Below, in pieces: positions 22,301 through 33,100 of a DNA stretch of 64,000 bases. The notes under the pieces are model-generated. The model made no database searches, was not told the origin of the DNA, and saw only the letters and a program-made list of their open reading frames with translations. The stretch covers positions 38,387,141 through 38,451,140 of the forward strand of contig NW_022145605.1 in assembly GCF_000002235.5 (NCBI RefSeq). The letters run 5' to 3'. The position numbers were made by a program, and so were the translations under genes. Position 1 is the stretch's first letter; every line of letters begins with the position of its first letter. Source of the DNA: Strongylocentrotus purpuratus (Eukaryota; Echinodermata; Echinoidea; Camarodonta; Strongylocentrotidae).

Positions 22301-22440
22301 AATTTTAAGTATTATCCGAACTATTCTGTTGGAAATGTGCAGGAGACCGCAATCATAAGCAAAGCTTGACAAGGATGCCTCAAAAAAAAAAAAAAAAAAA
22401 ATTAAGATAAAACTTTGAATGAAAAATTGTTTAAATCTGT
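19310..22440. repeat. older repeat R, copy 1, split by the CR1-like LINE
   Basis: The pieces 19310-19362 and 22199-22440 together match 30930-31060 plus 31563-31720 in the same orientation (actgaataacaaa.aacat, gtattatccgaactattctg, caatcataagcaaagcttga). The LINE interrupts this copy. The other copy is interrupted at a different site by a TTAA-flanked element. Confidence 0.85.
19363..22198 (-). mobile_element. CR1-like non-LTR retrotransposon with one nonsense codon
   Basis: The endonuclease part (22180 downward) shows RRGGGVALLHKSSL, LGDFN and SLSDHS. The reverse transcriptase shows [44 protein letters not shown] and the catalytic YADDTQLY. The frame is continuous from 22210 to 19454 except for one TAG (20459-20461) where family members have Trp (Q-W-F). 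The start of the endonuclease is missing, so the element is 5'-truncated. It ends in a (TTCATCATC)-type tail near 19363-19385. Its flanks (ataactgaataacaaataacatat and acaaacaataatttcttcatg) are contiguous at 30960-31005, which is an empty site. Confidence 0.92.
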
Positions 22441-22563
22441 AGGTAATTTACTTCAAATACTTTGTTACAAATAGAAACAAGTAACTTATTCACGTAATTA
22501 CATCAACGACATCTCAACAGCCAGATCACGAGATCCTACATTTTCGGTCTACAGACTGAACCA

Positions 22564-22730
22564 GGGCTCCATTGCACAAGACTTACCATTGATGGTAACT
22601 ATGCCATCAATGGTAACTACCATGGAAACCTGGATTTTGATTGGTTATTGAGCCCTGTTACCATGGTAGTTGCCGTTGATGGCAAAGTTACCATCAATGA
22701 TAAGTTTTATGCAACGGGGCCCAGGAGCCT
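22564..22730. mobile_element. palindromic MITE
   Basis: Arms of about 65 bp: gggctccattgcacaagac..ttaccattgatggtaact and their inverse (agttaccatcaatgataag..gcaacggggccc). The middle is a gattttgattggttattga loop. It lies just outside the duplicated flank in the spacer-proximal part of the right arm and is not seen in the left arm. Confidence 0.8.
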
Positions 22731-22739
22731 GCAGCAACT

Positions 22740-23230
22740 GTTGTCAAAAGGCCCATGAGATCTCGGTCCGTGACCTGTCGGTCTTGTGGACCATCGGTCT
22801 CTTAGTCTTAGGCATTCTGACAACTTAGGCGAACTGTCAAAAACATTATCAAACGGACTGTCGGTCTAGTGGGATAGCGGTCTCGTGAGCTGCAACCCAA
22901 ATATGACTTATGTGGCTCTATATTATAATGACCGTGCCTTTCTGAAGAACCCGATTCAGACAGAAACAACGGGTCCTCGTATTTACTACACTGGAGAGTA
23001 CACCGGCATCTACATGTACAAATTGAAATGCTAGTACTTTGGGAACCATCGAGAGAGATAATTTGGGTAAGACACCTTGTCCAGGGATGCAATCACTGAG
23101 CAAGGATCGACCCTATGACCTCCAATATGAGAATCAAAGGCCTCCCTCAATGATAAAGGCCTACCATGGTGCTCCAAAATGTAAGGTGTTGAGTTACACA
23201 TTGTATATACTTATGAGATTCAGCTTCCAC
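22740..23230 (+). repeat. dispersed flank repeat, right-arm copy
   Basis: Inverted copy of 14985-15290 and 50-480. Diagnostic blocks are cccatgagatctcggtcc, ggactgtcggtctagtggga and cactgagcaaggatcgaccc. Confidence 0.85.
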
Positions 23231-23948
23231 ATAGAAGTACAAATATAGTTCGTCTAAATAGCATTAAGAACGTTGTATCTATCAAACTGCTTGGTTTATG
23301 TAGAAGTACGATTGTGTATTATCTCTGTCCATTTGTTATTTTACTGCATAACGCTGCCAGGAGTTTTCATTGGTTGTATACACTGTAGACAATTGTACAA
23401 TACGGTTACCGTGTTTCTCGCTCTACCGGGCATACCCGCATAATATTTACAGTTTATTCATATCTGAATAAATATGATCAATGCCCAAAATATGAAGCAG
23501 ACAATACATAAGGGTTAAGAAGACAACAGAAATAGAGTTTCGTGCCAGGCCCATCCCACAGCTGAGGGCTTTTGTTCAATTCGGTATAACCGCTTAAGCA
23601 TAACAACGTGTACACTCATGTATTTGCGAAAGCAACGGCAAGAGTTGACACTATTTTGGCAGAGGACGAGTAAATTCTAGACTTAACTTGAACCACTCCT
23701 GGTGGTCCTGGACTCTTTCAAACCATTTGTGGATTAATGTGTGGAACACTCAAAGATTCATTTAGAGACTGGGATAGATTTATTAAACTGGTATTGGTTA
23801 TAGTTTGGCCTTATACAGGCGTAGCTCCACGAAGATTCTTTGAGATTCATACAAGAACAATCACTACGACCATATAGTAGAGTCTAGGAGGAAGTAATAT
23901 TCAGATTACTGGTGTACCAATATTGGAGGGTAGAGAAAGACGATAAAG
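23231..23948 (+). promoter_or_regulatory. 5' flank/presumed promoter of the Reeler aGPCR gene
   Basis: Conserved with the flank of the Reeler-EGF gene up to the start codon. If both flanks are active promoters, the two genes are divergently transcribed with about 9.8 kb between start codons. No convincing TATA box or named binding site was recognised. Confidence 0.4.
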
Positions 23949-24153
23949 ATGGCGGTAAATGTGATGACACTTCTATCATTTTCCTTCTTCGTCGTATGTC
24001 AGGTTCAAAACAGCAACGCGTACCCATCGGGAGCTGTTACATCGGCCTGCGGTGATATGACACCGAATCATTTCGTCAGTTCTCAGACGTCGGTCAGTCC
24101 CTACACCATCTCCGTGAGTCCTGCATTCTACCAACCAGGACAGCAGATGACTG
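23949..24153 (+). CDS. aGPCR exon 1: signal peptide and Reeler start
   Basis: The ATG at 23949 gives MAVNVMTLLSFSFFVVCQV, then NSNA and the mature start YPSGAVTSACGDMTPNH. The donor gtaagt comes after ATGACTG. Nearly identical to the minus-strand paralogue apart from a five-residue deletion in the signal peptide. Confidence 0.9.
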
Positions 24154-27100
24154 GTAAGTTCTGTTTGCCTCACGTCACTTTAAAGGATAAATTCATGCCA
24201 CTTTGTCCCATACGTATTACCGATCACTTCTAAGACCTTAGTACAGTCAAACTTGTCTATTGAGGCCACCGAAGCCAATTAGTTAAGTGGTCACTGTATA
24301 CAGGTGGCCTTTCTAAACATGTTCTGTAACCCAAATTCTTTCTCAAGGGATACACAATACATGGTCACTACAGACAGGAGATATAATATAGAGGTGGCCA
24401 CTGAGATAGGTTTGTATATCTGATCATTAAATTGATTTAAATGCCACTCAGTGTCTCTCTAAAGGCCCGGTTACACAGAGGGGACGCATGGGGTACGCAC
24501 GGCCAGTGCATTGACAATTTGCAATTTTGGCCAGTGCGTTGTCGTTCGCTAGGCGTGCGTCATCATACGTTACTCGTTCGTCGAGCGCGCTGGACCCACG
24601 CTATGCATTCGTCGTTTCGCTGTGTGCGTCGGGATTTTTTTGAGCATGCTCAAAAGTGCGCGCGGAGCTCGACCCATGAATGTACATGCCAAAGGCACGC
24701 TAGACATGCGCTGAGCGCGCTAGACCAGCGCCAGACATACGCGGAGCACACGCCCTGTATACACACAGCGTTTAAGGGCCGGTCACACAGAGGGGACGCA
24801 TGGGGAACGCACGGCCAGCGCATTGGAAATTTGCAATTTTGGCCAGTGCGTTGTCGTGCGTCCAACTTTTGTCGAAGCTACAGCGAGCTGACACCAAATG
24901 CATAGCACGTTGCTAGCGCGCTGAGCGCATACAGTGCGCATACAGACCGTACACAGAGCGCACATGATAACAACTTCCCCGAATGCACAGCGTATTGCTA
25001 GCGCGCTGGACGAATGGTCCATTCGTCCTCGGTCCATGCACCGCGTTCTCACATATAGGTGGTCACACATAGACGACGCACGGCCCACGCATTGGAAATC
25101 GGAAAAGGCCGTGTGCCTAACTTTTGTCATGATTTTGGAAAAGCTAGCGAGCTGACACAAAGTGAACAGCGTGTAGGTAGCGCGCTGTGCGTATACAGGG
25201 CGTGCGCTCCGCGTATGTCTGGCGCTGGTCAAGCGCGCTCCACGCATGACTGGCGTGCCTTTGGGGTGTACATTGACGACGAATGCATAGCGTGGGTCCA
25301 ACGCGCTCGACGAACGAGTAACGAGTGATGACGCACGCCTAGCGAACAACAACGCACTGGCCCAAATTGCAAATTTCCAATGCGCTGGCCGTGCGTCCCC
25401 CATGCGTCCCCTCTGTGTGACCGGGCCTTTAGAACCGTGCTGGTAAATTGTATTTTTCCATCGGTTGCTGCAAAACTGTGGAACTAACTACCTACCGTTG
25501 TGCAGACGACCTCATCTGTTGACCAGTTCAAGAAACTACTCAAGTCACATCTATTCTGCTAGAAATTACTTTATTACCAGCCTAAATATACTTTACTGAT
25601 CTCTGAGTAGTGTCTAACTTTTGTTTTTAAGTGGCCCAAACATTGTCGTGTGTGTGCAGCGCTTTGTAACTGCGAGGAAAATGCGCTATATCAAATATCT
25701 TTTGGATAGGATGGATTGGATTGGATACTAGTGCAGAGATCAGACCAACTGACGACGCCGTTGATGACGATTATGATGACGACAACGATTATAATGAAGC
25801 TTTGATCGCGCCGCTCATTGTTGATCGAACTCGCTGCTCAATGCATGCAAATCACATGCAACAATGATAATATCTTCTGATCCCTTCACGTATTATTATA
25901 GGCTTGTAAAACGTTTACATTCACAATTCATATAGGAATAAAGATGTCATGAGACAAAACTAAATTGGCAAGTTGGCATGCGCCTAAAAATACTAAAGTA
26001 CTGTGGTAGCTCATAATTGAAAAGTTATAACCAATATGACTTTGGAATTGCTTTCATGCTGAAGAGTAAATTATTTTCTATCGAAAGATACCCCATTCAT
26101 AATCATTTTTGGGACGGGTGAATAAGCACAAGGGACCTTTTAGAAAATGTTGTCAAAATCGCCTTGTTCCAAGTTTGGGCTTAAAGAACCGATGTGGGAC
26201 ATGCCATATGCATGTGCTTCTTTGGTCTTAAATCCTTTTAAAAGTTAAATTAATTGTGCCTCACGCTTCAGTGCTGTATTGTTTAAAATGATGCAATGTA
26301 ACTATGCTTTCACAGAAACTTGTTTCAGTCGACAGGATAACCTTAAATTATTTTAAACAGCTTACTATAACTTATGGTTAAGTTCTCTCTGCTCACTTGT
26401 CTACTGCGCCATTTCTCACACGTAAGGAGCATAAGGTGTTCGACTCAAATAGCGATCAAAAACTGAAAGGTTACTAAAATCCAAGGCAAGAAAGAACATT
26501 TATGATGATCAATATCAAAGAAATTGATAACAGACTTTCATATAAAAAGGTAACATCCTTGATAAGCTTTATCCATTTTGTATCACTCAATGAGCAGGGT
26601 TACCTTAAGCAAGGCATGCGAATGAAGGCAAGATTGTAATCATAACGAAGAGAATATCATAAATTTTGCTTGTAATAAGCATTTACTTTGAGTTCATTTC
26701 TTCAGCCCAAACTTGATAAAAGAGGATTTTGACAATACTTTTTGAAAAGCCTGCTATTCAGTACCTCAGTCATTCTTGGTAGCACCATTATGAAAGCTGT
26801 ATGATTAGCCAGGGTATTAGCTCTTCTTCAAAATAAAATATGATTCAAGGTCATACAGGTTATAACATTTTTACTACCAAAGTTGGGTAAACTATTTTTT
26901 GATATGCACTGTATATGAACATAGTGATTATTTAAGAAGGTGGGAGAACTATTTTAAACCGATTTGAAGAAGAATATATGTCTGTCAGACAGAAATACAA
27001 CAACCTAGATTTGAATAGATCGATTCGAATATCATCGAAAGTTTATTGACTACGTCGAGCAGGAAATCTCAATTAAATAACAAAACCACTTGAAACCAAA

Positions 27101-30100
27101 TATGGGTACATGGGAATAAGAAAAGCCTGTGATGTCAAACTTTAGTCTAGGATCTAAAAATTTATCTGGTTTTATTCGAGGTAAATGAGAGCACCTGAAG
27201 AATAATCATTTTATCAGGATATGCCAGATAACTGTAAAGGTAAACATTCCACATTGAAACAAGATCAGTGGAAAAGCTCACAAATTATCTTATACTAATA
27301 ATAGAAATAGTAATATTAACAATAATACATGTAGTAACAATATGTCTTGTTTACCCAGGGTTGCCTCATCTGTATTATTACTGTTCTTTCTGAGGGCCTT
27401 GCAATCATACTATTACCCCGGCTTCACCTTGGCCTAAAACTAAAGTCATTCCTAAACTGTAAAATATTATTTTGGTCCATATATCCTCAATGGTGAACTC
27501 CATCATTCAAAGACACCAGTTCAATGTAAAACCTGGCAGTACAGTGATTCCCAGAAGAAAAAAGGCAAAACCGGATTTCATGGCCAAAATTTCGTTTTTT
27601 AATTAATGAATTCCTTGATGAGATATATATGTAAACAAAGCTCTGTTTCTCTTCTCACATGCGATGCACTACTTGTTATTCATAATTCACGCATGACTGA
27701 ATTATAACAATTCATGTACCAAATTTTATTTGCACGCACGAATTGCAAGTTTGAGTGGATTTCTTTAGTGGTAAACGTAATTATTTAAAAATGGAGGGAA
27801 AAACATCACGTGGGGATTTATAACCTTCTATTTCGTATGGCACATCATGCGAAAAGAAATGAATGAGCTAACCGTAACAAAAGTTTTTGCCGGTTTCCCT
27901 TTTTTTTATAGACAATCTGTATAATTCACGCATCATGCTGCATTATACCAAGCTATGTGTTTTGAGATGAGTTGTATTGTGTGCTTCTTTATTACTAAAC
28001 TGAAGAAGAAGAAGGAAAAAAATATCAAGTTTTAAAATAACTGCATCGGTATTGTTTTCTGTTCAGTCACAATTTCGAGGAACATCAACACCCCAGCTTT
28101 GAAGGGTATCCTGTTGCAAGCTCGTCTCACTGGCACCGATCAAATCATCGGTACATGGTCGTTAGAGGGCACCACGGGTTTTCAAACGCTGGCATGTAAC
28201 GGTGCTAATTCGGCAGTAACGCATACTAGTAATGACGACAAACCGGCTACTTTTCAATTGAACTGGACACCTCCCGATGTCAACGGAGATGATATCTATG
28301 TGACGTAAGTAGGTCTACAATGCAATGCTAGCTTAAAGACTTTCGAAAAATCAACTCAAGGGTAATTTCATTACCTTTTTCCATGTCCCGTAGAACTTAT
28401 TTTGTGATTACACAACTAATATATCCGTGTCATGTTCGCACATTTTAAAATGTGACGTACAAGGCCTTTGGAATTTCCTTATGTTGTAATTTGGGAAAGT
28501 AGTTGGGACCCAACGAGGCCGAAACCAAACCGACAACAGACCGAACAAAACATGGAATTACTCCGTATCCAAGATTTCGTCGGTTTCGAGTAGGGATAGA
28601 GGAGTAGGTTTAAGGTGTGAGTAAGGTATTAGGGCAAGATATCGACCACGGGGCAATTTTTGCCAGGTAATTTGGCGTACGACCAACATTTTACTAATCA
28701 AAATAACCTTAAAGTGACGCCCTTTTTCGACAAGGCGCGGAACGGTAAAGTTCCTTAAAGTGCCGGTTCACAGAATATTACAAATATGGCAAATAACGTA
28801 TCACTACAAACTGGTCAGCTAACAGATTGCCATCGTACAAGTTTTAGGTCAACTACATATCGGATAATTTATAAAAATACAAATAAAACAACCTCCATAG
28901 CGTCTGAGATATGCGGGAGATTCGCCAGAAAAATAACGATGTTTTAATGTATTTAAAAATATGAAGCAATCCTGCCATAGCAGACGACATCCCATTAACA
29001 ATGAACATATTTGCAATGCTATTATTTCTCAATATTTTTAATTTTAATGAGTTTAGTCTTTATAAATATGATGGAATTTTAAACCATTCAAAAAGGGATA
29101 TGAAACCGATTCTGAAATTACTACATTCTTTCGTTTGTAAATACACCGGATAGGGATTAATGAACAATTAAAGAATCCACACTTTCAAATTCGAAACCCC
29201 CGGAATAATAGCATGGACGGCATTTGTTCCCTCTTGAAACTCCAAACAAACCGTGGTGTATGCAGCTGAAAATACAATTGCGTCTTATATTATTTACAAG
29301 TGACGGATTCCTTTATTTTTTGATCGCTGCATTTTTCATTAAAATAGTACAGTGCGCTGGGTTTAGAATGAGGCAATAGATTAAACATTTAGCCTGACTG
29401 TAGTGAAGTAAATGAAATAACTGAAGAGAAGATGACAAAACAGGCACTGAAAATGTGTGAGATGGCATGGGACATCGTCCCCTGGTGCAGATCATGTTCA
29501 ACATGTGACGTCAGACAACTCAGCAGCGATCGGAAAGCTCTTCAGGTGCTATGCCGGGGCTGTATTTAAGTGTTTTGTAATTAATAAAAATCATTACTTC
29601 GAATGTTTCCAAGTATTGAATTTGTATAACCTCGTCCAATCAAAGTTTTACCTTTGCAATAATGACAATAAAGTTAGTTTTTAAGATTAATGAAACTTCC
29701 CTTTAAATACAATATCAAAATATCACTCGCTTCAATAATAAACAGTAGTAAATTGGAATTACTATTTTCCTTGTGTTGTAGTGTGCTTCTATTATTTGAA
29801 TCATTAATGTATTTATAATCTTGTTCATAGAAATTTACCCAAATGAAGATACAAACTTTCACTTTAAAAATATAAGTAAGATAATATGGGGAATGATAGA
29901 CACCCTTCATTTACTTCTTAATGGAGATGACGGTTGTGATCTTATATTTTTTACAAGAGATGGTTTGTTTTCTTTATTCATCTGCACTATTAGGGCAACA
30001 TTTGTACAGACATTTCCAGTGTTTTGGGTTGCAGAGAGGACAAGCAATATTCAACGTAAGTCATATTTTACGTCCTGAATTTAAGAACCGCAATTCGCAG

Positions 30101-33100
30101 AAATGTTAGAAGATCCCGTATGTATGAAATTTAACATGCATTGAATTGTATGTTTTGGAATCAATCGAATGTGTATACATGTCTTCGTGTTTCCGTCTAA
30201 TTTTTCAAACCAATTCTCTGGTACTTTGAGTTAAGACTAATGTACGTCCCTTATGTTTCACAAATGAACATGTTCTTGTGACAACGTAAATTGTGTTGTA
30301 AATGAAAAAAGGATCGTTGGCACAAATTAAGTAAGCTTGGTGCCGACAACTGGTCGTCAGATTTCTAAATTCATCGACAGATTTTCCTCATTAAACATTA
30401 ACGAGATATAAAAAAGCCATAATTTTTGTGATTTACTGATAGGACATGAAAGTTCAATATTTGCCTATAAATTAAAATCTTTAAAGGGGGTATCACTCTC
30501 CCCTCCTATTGACGATACTGGTTGCATATTAAATAACGTAGTGCAGCAGCAAGAAAATAGACAAATGTATTTTCCCCTATAATTATCAACGTAAATATCT
30601 AATTTGTTTTGTATTTTTAGTTCGAAAAACACATTTCGCTATTCCCAACATGTACTAAATGTCTGTTATCAATATAGTTGTACATTTATGTGCATAAAAT
30701 ATGTCTTGTTTAATCGTTAAAATTGTAATCCTGAGAACTAAAAAGTACAGCTTCCTGTACTTCTAAGAATAATGTTTAGTATTTAGTTAGTGCTAGAAAA
30801 TTCTACAACTCTCTCTGTGCATGGCGTGTGTGTAAATGCACCTGTTAACGTTATATTACTCTATGCAAAACAAAAATTTACTGTTTGCTAGTGGAGACAT
30901 GCGACACGTACGGTGCCAATATATTTTTTTTTCTGCATTCTTCTGCACTTTTCCAAATATACTATAACTGAATAACAAAGAACATATACAAACAATAATT
31001 TCTTCATGTCAAAATGTTTTTTTTTTTACATAATATATGTACATATAATAACAAACTTAAAGGTAATACAAAGTTTTGGGAAATTTTGAAATTTGGGTGG
31101 ATAGTGAATCTTTACAATTTTGGTATATTTGGATGCCCCTGTGGATGTATTATAAGCACTAAAAAAATTAGCCCCTAAAACACTTCTGTTTTCGAGAAAA
31201 ATTGAATATAAAAATTTACCGGTGCTCCCGGTAAATTATGATAAATTTCAAATAGCGCCTATGGCCGTATAATGTTAGCTGCGACCATGAAAATATCAGA
31301 ATATGTAGTTGGGATATATAATTTCCAAACAGGAATAGCTAATCGGTCGATTTTAGTCAAGAAACATTGTTTCCTAGCTAAATTAATATCTTGACCTTGA
31401 GAGGGAGCTATATAACATAAAGAGTTTATTATTTATAATTTCATAACTTTAGACTAGATTTCGACCGCGACAACGATCAATGTATATTGTACGAACGCAC
31501 ATGCTTCCAATATGTTAATTTGAACCAAATTCATGACCCCATACCAAAACTTTGTAATACCTTTAATATTTCCATAAAATATTATCATAAATTTAAAGTA
31601 TTATCCGAACTATTCTGTTGGAAAAGTGCAGGAGAACGCAATCATAAGCAAAGCTTGACAAGGATGGCGGCCTCAAAAAAAAATTAAACAAATCTTAAGG
31701 TAAAACTTAAAATGAAAAAGTGTTTATATTAACGATCTTTGTGTATGAGTTAGTGAGTGTGTTGTGCAAGCATATATATATATATATATATATATGGTGC
31801 TAATGGTAATTGCAAGAATCTTATAATAAAGGAGTTGGTATCAAGTGCATCTGCGAGGATATACCGGGACTTTATGCGACCACTATAGTAAATTAACCGT
31901 ATTTGTGTTCTCTGAATTTCATATGGTTATTGCCCCTGTGAGCAGCTTTGATACAAAAAAATTCTGACCTGATACATGTCATTTCCAAAGCCAAACAGCA
32001 TTTGTAAACCAGGTAAATTCAGCACAAAATTATTGAATATAGGTGTATACGCATAAATCATTGCATATAACATTTATTTTTTTCCTCAGCATCAACACCG
32101 GTTACAAAACCTGAAACAACACTAGAACCTACAACAGGTACTACACCGGGCACAACACCAGGTTAGGTCATGTTTTATTTGAGATTAAAAGTTAGACACC
32201 TTATTGCATGTTAAAGGATTTGTGTTCTCTGAATGGCATATGGTTATTGCCGCTTTGAGCAGCCTTACAAAATTGTCAGACCTGATAAATGTCATTTCCA
32301 AAGCCAAACAACATTTGTAAATCACGTAATTTCAGCACAAAATTCTTGAATATATGTGTATACGCATAAATCATTGCATATAACTTCTTTTTTCCACAGG
32401 AACAACACCGGTTATAATACCTGAAACAACACCAGAAACTACAACAGGTAGTAGTACACCAGGGACAACACCAGGTAATGTCAAGTTTTGTTTAAGGTTC
32501 ATAGCTAGACACCTTATTGAATTGTAAAGGATTTGTGTTCTCTGAATGTCATATGGTTATTGCCCCTGACCCCCTGTGAGCAGCTTTACAACATTGTCAG
32601 ACCTGATACGTGTTATTTCCAAAGCCAAACAGCATTTGTAAACCACGTTATTTCAGCACAACATTCTTGAATATAGGTGTATACGCACAAATCATTGCAT
32701 ATAACATTTACTTTGTTTCCTCAGGAACAACACCGGTTACAATACCTGAAACAAAACCAGAAACTACAAGAGGTACTACACCAGGCACAACACCAGGTAA
32801 CGTCAAGTCTTGTTTACGGTTCATAGCTAGACACCTTATTGAATTTCAAAGGATTTGTGTTTTATGAATGTCATATGGTTATTGCCCCTGTGAGCAGTTT
32901 TGAAAAATTGTCAGACTTGATACATGTCATTTCCAAAGCCAAACAGCATTTGATAACCACGTAAATTCATTACATAATTCTTGAATATAGGTGTATACGC
33001 ATAAACCATTGCACATAACATTTCATTTTTTCCTCAGGAACAACACCGGTTACAAAACCTGACTCAACACCTGAAACTACAACAATTACTACATCAGGCA

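Larger units (their letters stand above)
24154..28066. other. aGPCR intron 1 (outside the listed insertions)
   Basis: Matches intron 1 of the minus-strand gene apart from the insertion at 24461-25731 and indels. No additional exon is supported. Frames inside the foldback element are artefacts. Confidence 0.6.
22440..30390 (+). repeat. right arm of the large inverted duplication
   Basis: Reverse-complement partner of 8640-15600. Beyond about 30390-30540 the two genes share nothing recognisable: the left continues into EGF exons, the right into Thr-rich exons. Right-arm-only insertions are the foldback element 24461-25430 with the LINE tail 25431-25731, and the palindromic MITE at 22564-22730. 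Confidence 0.9.

Noticed and set aside
24441..25403. 154- and 206-codon ORFs, Arg/His/Cys-rich
   Set aside because: Both arise from the GC-rich foldback element; the two strands mirror each other.
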